In this document: one piece after another, positions 47,787 to 58,640 of the stretch
How the letters are laid out: each line of letters begins with the position of its first letter
How positions within the stretch are numbered: position 1 is the first letter of the stretch
Assembly (NCBI GenBank): GCA_039707655.1
Contig: CM077665.1
Span: forward strand, 446,151,531-446,215,530
Source: Elymus sibiricus
Lineage: Eukaryota; Streptophyta; Magnoliopsida; Poales; Poaceae
Direction: 5' to 3'
DNA: 64,000 bases
The notes under the pieces: generated by a model
The model's database searches: none
Told to the model about the DNA's origin: nothing
The model's input: the letters and a program-made list of their open reading frames with translations, nothing else
Made by a program: the position numbers and the translations under genes

Positions 47787-49065
47787 ATGTCAACGTCGTC
47801 TGACGACGATAGGATCCCTTAGTGCCCTTTGTGCTGGGATGACAGGGGTATATGCGACATTTATCCTCACCTAGACAACGATACATCATTCACCGTCAAA
47901 CTAACGGAAGAATTTAGTATTACTACGGTATGTAAAGACGACATGTAGTTTTTGTTAATGAAGTATGACGTGTGCTTTTTTGCTTTAATTAACCTTTAAT
48001 TTTCTTTTGTACAATTTGACTAGTGTGTTCCCTGCCATGCAAGATTCGCTGTGTTGGACAAGTTCCATTTCAAAGAGAAGGGTAGTACAGAGCCTAAGAT
48101 AGCTCACCTAAGAACGGAGCATTACACTTTTGCTGTTAAGGTGAAAAATAACGAAGATCACACATATTTTGGTTGTTCTAGTTGGAGAGCATTTTGCAAG
48201 GCGTATGGGTTGGATGAGGACATGAACATTACCTTCGATCTTGGTAATGACGACGTTCGTGATAATAATATAGATATTTGGGTGCATGCGGAGGATGACT
48301 TGATTCCGGTGCTACCTCCAGGTGCGTTTGTCAATAGATTTGTTAGATAATTTATATTGATTATTGAAAAGTATTTGGTACTCATCCCGACTAAATTTCT
48401 TTATTTTTAATTATTAGCTCATTTCCGTGCTACAAGAGTTACCTGACAGATAATAGATCGCACCTACTACAGTTATGACTCCGAGCTTACTTGGTTGGAG
48501 AAAAATCATCTGATATCATTTATTGATGATGTTGAGTATCATGCTAAACATTACATGGCTGGGAAAATTTATCATGGATATGTGCCACTAGTGCACAAGT
48601 TGAACCGTTATAACATCACTTCAGACAACTTTGTAAGACTTTTTTACCATTGCGTCACTAGTCCATCTTTTTCATACATTCTTCTTAAGCAAAACTAGTT
48701 TAGCTAACAATGTTATTATTACTTATGTTCTTCAACAGGTACTCCCGCAAGAGACCGTGCCTAAATGGATGGTTACCACCGGTGATTTGCATATGGTTAG
48801 CTTACACCCAATGTGGATGAGTTATCCTGGTAAATACAGAATATCTCGAAGTGAAGAAAGCCTGGAAATCAAAGGATGGAGCCAGGCAATAAAAGCATCC
48901 ACGCAACCACTTGGACACGATGTCTTGATTGATGAATATAGGTTGATCATGCCACAAGTTGGAGATAGGTTGATCTGTATTCTTCAATGGGGAGATGCGG
49001 GAGTTCACCTTTTTATGCTATTTTACCTAGGAGAGAGAGCAGTAGTTAGTGTTTCTAACTTGTGA
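47787..49065 (+). pseudogene. Second CACTA ORF, four exons, B3-like domain
   Basis: Four exons join in one frame with GT-AG borders: 47787-47927, 48024-48321, 48418-48632 and 48739-49065 (327 codons). Exon 1 has CPLCWDDRGICDIYPHLD after a premature TAG at 47820. Exon 2 gives YTFAVKVKNNEDHTYFGCSS, then WRAFCKAYGL and ITFDLG, which resembles a plant B3 DNA-binding fold. Exon 3 carries a TGA shortly before IDRTYYSYDSEL and then GYVPLVHKLN. Exon 4 (LPQETVPKWMVTTGDLHMVS) ends at 49065 and repeats the B3-like pattern (VGDRLICILQ). Such a second protein accompanies the transposase in grass CACTA elements and probably helps bind the ends; that role is inferred. Confidence 0.7.
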
Positions 49066-49339
49066 TTACTTGATCACTTGCTAGTATGATAACAACCAGA
49101 ATGATGAGGAGTTCACCTTTTTATGCTATTTTATCTAGAATGATGAAGAGTTGATTAAGATGTTGATGAGTTGTTATATGACATATACCAATACAAATTA
49201 GATGGATGCAATATACCAAGTTGAATTAAATAAAAATGAAACCCTAAATGTAAAAGAATTGAAGGGTAAACACAATATGAAAACCCCTAAACCCCTCCTT
49301 TCAAAAAAACCCAGAGCCTGGCAGCTGCTGACGCGTGGC

Positions 49340-49550
49340 TGCCTTTTAGTCCCGGTCGGTGTTACCAACCGGGAATAAAGGTCCTCCTGCCTGGGCGCCC
49401 CACAGCGGCCACGTGGAGCTCCTTTAGTCCCGGTTCGTAAGCCAACCGGGACTAAAAGTGATGGGCATTAGTCTCGATCGTTTTGTCCCGGTTGCAGAAC
49501 CGGGACTAAAGGCCCTCTGGAACCGGGACTGATGCCCTGTTTTCTACTAG
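49340..49550. repeat. Right subterminal repeats and terminus of the CACTA element
   Basis: Copies of TTTAGTCCCGGT and ACCGGGACTAAA in both orientations run up to the damaged end TTTTCTACTAG. Confidence 0.85.
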
Positions 49551-49553
49551 TAC

Positions 49554-50187
49554 AACAATCACCTAATGTGAAACGAACTAATAAAAAAGAGGAAGTAAGG
49601 TAAAATGATATTTACACCTAGATCCTCCCCATGTCAGCATATTTTATTGTTTAGAGGGAATTACACTTACTTGTTAAGATAATTTCTACAACAGGGGCAA
49701 CGATGAATTATGATGTACTACGGGCAGATATGCCAAAACGAAGCTCCACCTTTGGTTAGACCATAGGAATATGAAACATAGAAATGGAGAAAACCATAGA
49801 AATGACAAAGAAATAGAAGTGCAAAACCAAGGATTAAAAAACAGTGGAAAACTAAAAAGGTGGAAGTTCAGCACGACATCGGAAAAGCAAGGGAAGATAT
49901 TTCATTACATGACGCTGAAGAACAACTTACTGGATTTTTATTTGGCTGCGAATTTGTTCTGCGTGCAGGTAGAGCATCTTGTATTCGAATAAAATATTTC
50001 AAAGACGATAGGTCTTTCTCGGCATACGCAAAAAATGAGCTTTGACTGAATTTCCCCATTCCTATGGAACCACAATGTTAGAACTCGTTGTGTGCTTATA
50101 TGGGTTGCATTTGTGAATAGCTCATACTAGAGGGGTTGGGCGCGCTTTGCTGTGCCATCGGTGTTGCTAGGTTTTCTTAAAAAAATA
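49554..50187. other. Intergenic DNA with a weak ORF
   Basis: A 61-codon frame (49860-50045, QLTGFLFGCEFVLRAGRASC) stands out slightly but shows no recognised family. Nothing else seen. Confidence 0.35.
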
Positions 50188-50435
50188 CTCTCTTTGTTTC
50201 AGAATATGAGGTGTAATTTTTTGAAAAATCAAAACTTTTTAAGTTTGACAAAATTTGTAAAGAAATATATCAATATACATAATATCAAATCGGTATCATT
50301 AGATTCATTATGATTTTTTTATTTTTATTGATTCAGTATTGTGGATGTCAATATTTTTGGCTCTGAATTTGGTCAAAGTTAAAGATATTATACCTTTTGA
50401 AACTTAATACACCTTATGTATTAAAACTGAGTGAG
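50188..50435. mobile_element. Stowaway-like MITE
   Basis: A 248-bp AT-rich element flanked by TA, with ends CTCTCTTTGTTTCAGAATAT and TATTAAAACTGAGTGAG and subterminal GAGGTGTAA/TTAATACACCTTA pairing. Confidence 0.75.
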
Positions 50436-51566
50436 TATTTGGTTTGGCGAGAGGGGAAGACGGTGAAGTGTGTTTTTTATTTATAATGCAGCAGGTTTGG
50501 TGGACCTTCAGTTGTGTGATTCAATGTTATTTGCTAATCAATCCATACTTTTGTGTGAAAATTTTACCGGTGACTGCATGTTCTATATTGATGTTACAAT
50601 ATTACATATTGGCATTTTTTAAGGTGGTGAGAGGGGCCGGTTGATTGATATGTTTTTATAGGTCGATTGTTGCCGGTTGATTTAAAAAATCGTTGGACTG
50701 TCAAAATCGTAAACCAAATCCAAAATTAAATACCTCGATGAAATGAGAGACCTTTAAAATTAAAGAGCACAAGGAATAAAAGAATATAATAACAAAGATG
50801 AATTAAAAGAATTTACTAAGAGAGATGAATTAAAAGAATTAAATAATAGAGCTCCTTGAGAAATTGTTGACCCGCTCAAAATCAAGCAACCCAATTATAA
50901 ATTGAAGACGTCGATTCATTGTGAGGCCTTAAAATTAAGGAGCATAGCGTATTTATAAATATAGTATAGAAAAATTGAATAAGAGAGCTTTAAGAAATTG
51001 TTGAGCCGGTCAAAATCGGGTGACCCAATGTCAATTGAAGACCTCGATTGAATGTGGTCTCTCCAATTCTAGGGGAATTACTGTTATAGTACATGTGATG
51101 GGTCTGTATCAGTTTTCGTCTAATTTTTTATTAATTAACTAAGAAAATCTTTTCTGCTTGATTAACCGATGAGACAATTTTTTGTCTCCGTTTTAGAGAA
51201 ACAATGCTAGAGCAATATTCGAGAGAAAAATGGAACATCATTTCCTTGAATCCGAACGACCAGTTTGCCCGAAGTCCCGTGGAACACCATTTCCTAAATA
51301 TTTCGTGTGGGTTCCCTTTGAAATTGTAGAAGAGAAATAATATAATCTGATAAAAAAACAGAAGAAACCAGAAAAGTAGAAAAAATGAAAAATATATACC
51401 AAATAAATTGCGGAGCCTGACCCAAGCCTAGAACGACACGATAAAAGCCGAAAAAATCAGCTGCAAACCTCCCGTAAGGGGCTGGTCCATGCGACGACAC
51501 GTCTATCCATTATGTCGACACCTAAAAGAACTATGAACCAACATGTAGTTAGATAGATAGGAGGAC
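50436..51566. other. AT-rich intergenic DNA
   Basis: Contains short near-repeats (AAAGAGATGAATTAAAAGAAT; GAGCTCCTTGAGAAATTGTTGA and GAGCTTTAAGAAATTGTTGA). No gene seen. Confidence 0.4.
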
Positions 51567-52683
51567 AGTGGTGTAAGAGCACATTTTTCCATGTGTGGTT
51601 TTGGTAATTGATGACAATCCCTATGGACTAATGGTTGCCTTGAGTTATATTCGAAGGATTTGTCCAATGGCACTTCTTGAAGTCCATCTGTTGGTTTTAA
51701 GGAGTTTATATGGTGACCAAGGTGGTATTCAAGGCTTTATCCAAAGATTGGTCATAGAGAAGATATGATACAAGGTTGATCAAGACTAAGTCAAAGAGTG
51801 AATTAAGTTGATCAACACACAAAGTGTACAAGATGTATCAAGTGATCTCATGGTACGGTAAGTATTGTCCATTACGCTTTGTGTACTAACCCATGGTCTA
51901 CATGAGAGTTCTATGTGGGGTTAGGTATGTTTCCATGGGCTTGCGTCAAGAGGAAGATCTCATACAACCCATGGAGGATGACATCAAGTGGTGATCGTCA
52001 TCAAGATTGCGGTGTGCAAGTTCAAGTGGAGCATCACGAAGAGATCATGCTTGAAGCTTGCCATCCATTGTGATGACGATGGACTTGTGAAGATGTGCCG
52101 AAGAATGGCTCACCCATAGTCGACTATGGGGGAGCAATCTATTAGTCTTCATCGAGCCAAGGCAATCAAGAAAGGTGGTCCATCTTGAGGAAGCTAAGAT
52201 CATCATCATCTAGCTCAAGTGGACTATGTGCAAGGTATAGGTTTGTCCTTGATAGGTTTTTTGTTCTACCGGTCTCTTGGTGGTAGTTGGGAGATCGGGT
52301 TGTAGGATAGATCGCCGTACTATCAAGGGGGGCTCTCAAGTGAGTAGCTTGATCGTATCATTCGTTGAGAGCTCAAACCATTTGCATCCTTGCATCATCA
52401 TATTTCTTGGATCTTATTTGGTGTTTCTCTTTGTGAGTTTTAGAGCTTATGGTCATCTTCTTGACAAGCTCGAGTTCATCGAAAACGGAGTCCATATGCA
52501 TCTTCTGTGATGTTTTTGATGTTGGAGTATTTGTCGGTTCTTCATTCATAGAGGTTTCACATCTCTATGTCATTGGCAATTCTTCACTGCCTATTCTTAA
52601 TATGACCAACAAGCTTCAGTTTGCTCAATTCGGAGCTCATTTGCAGAAGTTATGGCAGTTCTGGTCTTACCTGTTTTCTTGAT

Positions 52684-53072
52684 ACGGTTGTACCACTGGT
52701 CCAAGCGGTTGTACCGCTTGGCCGGTACGTCCGGTGACACTACCGCCCCAAGGGTGATACCCTGGGGTCGCTGCTCACAGGTTGATGCCAGCGGTTGTAC
52801 CGCTGCCTCCGGGCGGTTGTACCGCCCAGGATCTGGCCAACCCTGGAGAGGGGCTTCAGGCGGTTGTACCAGCCCAGCACCGCGCCACCACCGGACAGGG
52901 TTCTGTTTTGGTGCGGTTCTTGGGCGGTGGTGGCCCGGTTGTTCCGGTCAAATCTTTTTGACCGGTACTACCAGTGTCCAGAGCGGTTGTACCGCTCGGA
53001 ACTTTGCCACGCCACCGCCTGTGCTCGGTTCCCAGCGGTTGTACTGGTCTTCATAGCGGTTGTACCGCTCCT
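52684..53072. repeat. Array of GCGGTTGTACCGC-type palindromes in the solo LTR
   Basis: At least nine units such as AGCGGTTGTACCGCT occur in about 390 bp (52708, 52789, 52814, 52984, 53055 and variants). They occupy the same position before the TATA box as in the 3320 element, but with TTGTA in place of TAGTA at the centre. Confidence 0.9.
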
Positions 53073-53111
53073 ATGCTTTTCTGCAACATAACAGGCAGAT
53101 TCGTGGGGACC

Positions 53112-53119
53112 TATAAAAG
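53112..53119 (+). promoter_or_regulatory. Solo-LTR TATA box
   Basis: TATAAAAG in GGGACCTATAAAAGGGGTCT, matching the placement of the TATA box in the LTRs of the 3320 element. Confidence 0.65.
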
Positions 53120-53647
53120 GGGTCTTCTTCCCCATTTCCCCTAAGGTTCTTGAGCAAGTTTCCCCCCACCATTGTTGACCTCTTGAAGCCTGCTTTCTCT
53201 CTATTCCCCCCATGATTCTTGCTTCTATTTGAGGGAAAAGAGAGAGGAGATCTATATCTATATTTCCACCAATCCATATCTCCTCTAAGTGAGGGGAACC
53301 CCTTGGATCTAGATCTTGGAGTTCTTAGTGAGCTCCTTGTTCTTCCTCTCATACTCCTCCATAGCTTTTGTTGTTGTGGTGGGATTTGAGTGTGAGGGAC
53401 TTGAGCACTTCGTGTGTTCTTGCCATTGCATTTGGTGCATAGGTTTGAGTTCTCCACGGTGATACGTGGAAGTGAAGTTTGAGAAGCTTATTACTCTTGG
53501 GTGTTTGAGCACCCTAGAGCTTGTTCCTCTTGGGTGCCTTGGTGCCCTAGACGGTTGGTGGTGCCTCGGAGCTCAATCATTGTGGTGTAAAGCTCCGGGC
53601 AAGCGTCGGGGTCTCCAATTAGGTTGTGGATATTGCCCCGAGCAATT

Positions 53648-53755
53648 TGTACGGTCGATGACCGCCCCCAGGGGTTGTGAAAGTGTACGGGTACCGGTGA
53701 CCGCCCCCAAGGGTTGCCATTTGTACGGGTTCGGTGACCGCCCTCAAGGGTCCCT
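53648..53755. repeat. Short tandem units in the solo LTR
   Basis: Three imperfect units of about 35-46 bp contain GTACGGG, GGTGACCGCC and CAAGGGT. Confidence 0.7.
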
Positions 53756-54180
53756 TAGTGGAATCACGGCATCTGGCATTGTGCGAGGGCGTGAGGGTAT
53801 TACGGTGGCCTTTGTGGCATCTTGGGGAGCATTGTGCCTCCACACCGCTCTGAACGGAGATTAGCATCTGCAAGGGTGTGAACTTCGGGATACATCGTCG
53901 TCTCCGCGTGCCTCGGTTATCTCTTACCCAAGCCCTTTACTTATGCACTTTACTTTGTGATAGCCATATTGTTTCATGCTATATATCTTGCTATCACTTA
54001 GTTGTTTATCTTGCTTAGCATAAGTTGTTGGTGCACATAGGTGAGCCTAGTTGTTTTAGGTTTTGTGCTTGACATATTAAACGTTAGTTTTATTCCGCAT
54101 TTGTTCAAGCTTAAACCGTAATTATTTTAAAGCGCCTATTCACCCCCCCCTCTAGGCGACATCCACGTCCTTTCAAGTGG

Positions 54181-54679
54181 TATCCCTATTCCACCGGAGT
54201 TCAAGTCATAAACTTAAACATTAGTGCTCGTATTTTCTGAATTTATTTCAGGACTTTCACCGACGTGCATGTGTTCACTGAGACGAGACGTCCTCATTTA
54301 CGACAAAGGCATTTGTGGTGACTTTGTCAATCTCAAGATGATGTGACAGTTCAGTATTTTGAATGTGCATAGATCATCTACGCCCGGACTTCTCAAACCC
54401 GTCTCAAACGCCTGGGCGGGCGGACCGGTCACTGATCAGTCACAAAAAACTGGCCCAACCGGATGCCTCAAACTGCCCTCAAACGGCCGGGCTGATCGGC
54501 ACTCCTCATATCTAGCCCAATCCTAGGGCGGATATGAGGCGGCTTGAGTGCGCCCGCGCGCGTCCGCCACGTCTGCCCGACCCATCCCGACCCCACAAAA
54601 TCCCACTCTGGAGCAAACCCTAGCCTCACTTCACTCCTCCCCCTTTCTGCAATCAGTCAACTCCTGTTCCGCTGGCGAC
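54181..54679. other. Intergenic DNA
   Basis: GC content rises towards 54680. The stretch from 54390 has repeated CCGG-rich words (CTGGCCCAACCGG, AAACGGCCGGG). No gene seen. Confidence 0.35.
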
Positions 54680-55431
54680 CATGTCCAACACCGACACCCA
54701 CTCCGACCTCAGCTCCGGAGACGAGGACGAGCTGGCACTCTGTATCGCGCTAGAGCGCTAACGGGTGGATATGGGCGGCAGCTCCGGTTCAGGTGCGACG
54801 CCGGCCCTTCCCGCCCCGCGCGCGATCTGCAAGGGCCGCTCAATCGGCGTCACAGATCCGATGACCTCCTCCACCTCCGGGCATTGCTCCGCGCGGGCAG
54901 CGGTGGGTTCTAGTACCCGCTCCACCGGCGCCGTGGATGTGTACTCTGGAATCGGAGGTGCGTGTCGCCCACCGCGAGAGGCAGATGACAAGGGATATGG
55001 GGGCCGCTTTGGCCACGGCTGTGCAGTCCTCCCGCAGCCGCCGCGTGATGCCGCCTGAAGAGGATGGGTGTCTTTTGCAGTGGTTGTACCGCCGGTCAGT
55101 TACGACGACGGAGACGGACACCCGACGGCTCTGGAGGATAAACGCCAAGCAGCTTCGGCTCCACATTGAGCAGTCCGAGCAGGAGGCGACAGAGGCAGCG
55201 GCAAAGGCGGCGAGGGTGGCCAAGCTCAAACGCAAGCAAAACCGCATCATCCGGCGCTTGAAGGGCTATATCGTCATCTCCGATTCCTCCTCCGACGGGT
55301 CCAAATCCGACGGCTTTGGCGTCGACCCACCTCCTACCGCGGACACGTACAACAGTGCCGGCGACCGGAAGAGCAAAGGGCCACGGCGAGGAAGTGGTGA
55401 AGCCCCGTCATATCTAGCTCTTAGTATCTAG
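54680..55431 (+). pseudogene. Broken ORF with a charged coiled-coil C-terminus
   Basis: ATG 54680 starts MSNTDTHSDLSSGDEDELAL but meets TAA at 54761. A frame open at 54937-55431 then reads RVAHRERQMTRDMGAALATA and LRLHIEQSEQEATEAAAKAA, continues with a Lys/Arg-rich stretch, and ends with YIVISDSSSDGSKSDG. The Ala/Glu/Lys heptads suggest a coiled coil, and the Ser/Asp tail looks like a nuclear acidic motif. Similar frames are, as I recall, common in Triticeae repeats, so this is probably a transposon passenger. At least one stop and one frame change disrupt it. Function unknown. Confidence 0.45.
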
Positions 55432-55439
55432 TTAGAATT

Positions 55440-56100
55440 TGCTGGACGTATGAACTGTGTGAACTATGCCCGTATGAATGATCTTCTTATGATGTTTATA
55501 CGTGAATATGCCCGTTTGCTATTGGTTTGGAGTCCGTTTCCTGTCGATTTTGTCTGTCTGATGATCTACGTTTCCTATCGGTTTGGAGTATGAGTTTGTA
55601 TGAATATAGGGTGCCGGCTATGAGGAATACACAATTTAGGGACTGCCCGGTCACTGTCTTCGAACGTGCCCGGGCATATGCCCGCAGGCGCATAGTTGCC
55701 GGATTTGCCAAGTTCGGCTGGCAGAAGCTCTTATAAGGTAGGGTGTATGTGTGCGTGTTCATAGAGATAAGTGTATTTGCGTATGTATGAGAGTGTGTGT
55801 CTATACTGAGTTAAAACGAAAGATATAAAAGAACTCAAAAGAAAAAGGAATTTATAACGTAGCCTCTACGAGCATAGAAGCAAGCGGAGAATTTCTAAAA
55901 AAAAAAAGAAGGAAGCGGAGAAGAGGGAGAGTAGATAGAAACGAGAGAAGCGAGAAAAGCAGACCCCGCGTCCTGCCGCTGCCAATAACGAGGGGGGACG
56001 AGTGCCGGTGCCCCAAAGCCCCCAATCCCCAACCCCCCGTCCAAATCCACTCGAAAGTTCAGTTCCAAGTTCCAACCTAATCGCCGACTTTGTCTGGGCG
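55440..56100. other. Intergenic DNA before the 56103 gene fragment
   Basis: Holds a TG/TA-rich stretch at about 55740-55800 and a purine-rich then GC-rich leader-like stretch at 55880-56090. No independent gene seen. Confidence 0.35.
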
Positions 56101-56102
56101 TG

Positions 56103-57120
56103 ATGAGTTCCTCGGCACTAACCATGTCTTCCTCCAATGAACCGGCAGGATCGAAAGATGAAGCACTGGAACTGCTGGTCAATTTCCTTGGTATAACCAG
56201 CCTCTCTTCTTCATGTGTCTTGCATTTCCACTGAGAACACAGTTTACATTCCACCAATTATTTTGTTTGGGAAAACGAACTATTTTTTGTTACTGTTCTG
56301 TTTGCACTGATGAACTTGTGTGATCTTCAGATGAGACTTTACAGGCTGGCCTACCTCGAGGTTGCACGCTAAGCTATGAGTCTATGACTTTCAACCAAGT
56401 GGGAAGGAAGGTAAATTTCAGAATAATTCTGTTCAGCGTCTGCTGATCTCCTATTTTATCAGCTGATGACCTGCAATAGTTCAGATGTCTTGGACACCTG
56501 CTAGGACATCGGGGATTTTTCACTGCAGAAATTTCCCCTGTCCCTTTCATTCTAACAACCTTTAAAACATGAGTATATTATATATATTGAAAAAGTAATA
56601 AAGGGGCAAGTTTTGTAGATTTTATGATAGCACAGTCAAATAGTTTTTACCGAAACCTGTACCAATGAAAATGGCAGTAAATTTATAGGTAAATTGGATA
56701 GTAGTTTTGTAGATGGAGTCAGTTCCAATCAGTGGCCCCTACTTCACCTTGCCCCTCTAAACCAAACATAGGACAACATGCATGTGCCCTGCCCTGTATT
56801 TACATGATACGTTTCATCCTGCTATATTTTGTGCAGGCATATCTTTGAGACTACAGGATGCTATGATCGTGTAACTTTTGCTTAGAAAGATCAGAGCGCT
56901 AATAATGTTCAAACTTCTAGTTAGCAAGAAGAACTCTTGGATATATTGCTGACGATTGAAAGCATGTTAAATTAATGCTGGATGCATCTACTGAGATGCT
57001 GCCTTTTTTTTACAGTTGAACTTGCTGCAGATGCTTCTGATGCTCTGTCTGCGCAGACCATGCTCGGCACACCCACAGATAGTGTTAAAGCCCATGCCAC
57101 GTCATTAGTGAAAATTCCTG
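56103..57120 (+). pseudogene. Partial relative of the 17618 gene
   Basis: Three exon-like pieces: 56103-56190 (MSSSALTMSSSNEPAGSKDE, then ALELLVNFL), 56331-56410 (DETLQAGLPRGCTLSYESMT) and 57016-57120 (ELAADASDALSAQTMLGTPT). They parallel exons 9, 10 and 11 of the 17618 gene (ALLKEAREWILYLT, DEHLEAW, ATRLAQTMPNSFT), including the phase-1 donor and a GATCTTCAG acceptor before the DE-L-A exon. The CTLH-like N-terminal part is missing. The phase of the last piece does not fit the preceding donor, and the 3' side runs into a Helitron-like end at 57207. It is probably a truncated or decaying duplicate, though a short functional gene cannot be excluded. Confidence 0.45.
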
Positions 57121-57206
57121 GTAAATTATAACTGCACTCTTTCTTGGGATGGATGTTTGTTAGACTGTATTTATACATAGCTTCTGTATAGGTCTTGTAT
57201 ATTGTA

Positions 57207-57240
57207 CTAGCAAAAAGGCCCGTGCGTTGCAACGGGTGAA
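57207..57240 (-). mobile_element. Helitron 3' terminus on the - strand
   Basis: On the - strand the sequence reads CCCGTTGCAACGCACGGG, 8 bases, then CTAG and T. This is a GC-rich hairpin followed at the canonical distance by CTRR-T. A second copy of the hairpin (CCCGTGCGTTGCAACGGG on the + strand) is at 57391-57408 without a CTAG. The 5' end was not fixed; ATCTATAGAACC on the - strand near 57900 is one candidate. Confidence 0.45.
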
Positions 57241-58400
57241 AATCAATATCACATGCCCTTGCCGTTTCGCAGCTTATCCTCTTCCCCGCCCTTGTCCACG
57301 ATAGGTGTGATGTCTACGTGATCACAATGCACCCAAATGTGATCAATCCCAAGATGATGCACAACCCAAGAGTAGTTCTCCAGAGTAGCACATATGCCCG
57401 TGCGTTGCAACGGGAGAGATAATTCACGTGTCCACTGAAATATCCGTCAGCACGGCCCAACAACATCCGAATTGTGCCCGTCCACGGCAGATCACAACTC
57501 ATGTCCCGTCTTCATCTTTCTGGAGGCTACTCCTCTACAACCTGGTCGTCCCCACCGACCAAATGCCCATGCACATCATGTTAGGACCACCGCCATTTCC
57601 ACACCGATCGCCAGTACTTAGCATTGAGACGGCCACTCGACAACGGAGAACACGGACCCGTGTGTTGGTATGGGTGCATTGCAAGAGATGCTTTCATTTG
57701 TGTCGTGGCAAACGTCGAAGTTCTTCTCCGCCTTTTGCCTCTTTGTGTATCACTATATGATTTACCGATCTATCGGGTTCATCCCGCAGAGGCACAACAT
57801 TGAGGAGTAAGGGAATACGTCGATGTCGGCAACACACACCTTCCAGTGAGGGCAATCGTGCGGAGGCGGCGCCATCATAGGTATTCCGAGGTTCTATAGA
57901 TTTAAATTGAAAATATGAAACACGTTTGTGGAGGTAAGGTTGACATCGTTGTCCTTGCGGGGACATACCACGATGATATGAGTCGTACATGTATCTTCCT
58001 TGTAGTAGCCAGTCCACTATTTCTCCTCTGCCTGTCCTATTTTGCCTCGGCCATGGCCGCATGGAGTCCAGCGTCTCCATATCCTCCCGCATGGAGTCCC
58101 ATTAGTTGGAGACCTCGTCTGCGTTTTTTGTAAGCATGCATTAACTGTTGGAGACCTCATTTTATATTTTTTGTCCTTCCATATTCTTCTGCCACATCTT
58201 TTGAAATCTTCTCTAGAGATAACCAGGACCGAGTCTTCATCCTCCGCTTATTAATTTTCGACACAGCTCCTTGATGCCCAGCAAACCGGAAGACATATAT
58301 AAATTGAGAGAATTGGGTGTAAAAAGGCGACGTGGGACAATTCAATATGTGAGTCAACCCTTTTTTTGTACAAACAACATGATCTAGCCCAACAGTAGCG
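57241..58400. other. Intergenic DNA, no gene recognised
   Basis: Mixed composition with only short ORFs. It includes the second hairpin copy at 57391 and may be largely the body of the - strand Helitron. Confidence 0.35.
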
Positions 58401-58419
58401 ACGCTAGTTATTCAGCATG

Positions 58420-58640
58420 AGGTTGTGTGTTCGATTCGTTGCACCAGCACTATTTTTGCTTCCGTGTGTCTTAAATGTGCTAGGATAGGTGGGCGGCGCA
58501 AGAGGAGGTCTACGTACGCTCGATCAGGGGAAGTAGGAAGCGTTAAGATTAGTACCATCTCGGATATAGAAAATAATATGGACGAAGTGGACCGACGACG
58601 GACGGACGAAATTACGGTGATAAGGTGCAACCGATATAGC
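58420..58640. repeat. Direct repeat, copy 1, with pol III box B-like motif
   Basis: GTGTGTTCGATTCGTTGC, with a box B-like GTTCGATTC, and CTATTTTTGC precede a block starting GGAGGTCTACGTACGCTCGA. It then has TTAGTACCATCTCGGATATA and GTGGACCGACGACGGACGGA. The same order recurs at 59098-59460. Confidence 0.7.

Larger units (their letters stand above)
39503..49550 (+). mobile_element. CACTA (En/Spm-type) DNA transposon
   Basis: The left end is CACTAGTAGAAAACAGGG. The right end CCCTGTTTTCTACTAG is its perfect inverse over 16 bp but lacks the last two bases (TG). A TAC triplet flanks both ends (39500-39502 and 49551-49553), fitting the 3-bp TSD. Subterminal arrays of TTTAGTCCCGGTTGG in both orientations lie at both ends. 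The interior has a TNP2-like transposase, a second spliced ORF and long tandem arrays. Both ORFs are broken and the right terminus is damaged, so it is probably immobile. Confidence 0.9.
51572..54175 (+). mobile_element. Solo LTR of a Maximus-related copia element
   Basis: A 2604-bp sequence starting TGTAAGAGCACATTTTTCC and ending GTCCTTTCA, flanked by TSD AGTGG (51567-51571 and 54176-54180). No internal region is present. Shared blocks with the 3320 element include the start, GTGTTTGAGCACCCTAGA, GGAATCACGGCATCT, ATTGTGCCTCCACACCGCTC and the pyrimidine-rich end before TCTAG. It is longer and clearly a different family. It arose by recombination between two LTRs. Confidence 0.9.

Noticed and set aside
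55730..55815. TG/TA-rich stretch resembling a Triticeae SINE or LINE 3' end
   Set aside because: The resemblance rests on memory of a motif; no TSD, pol III boxes or 5' end could be fixed.
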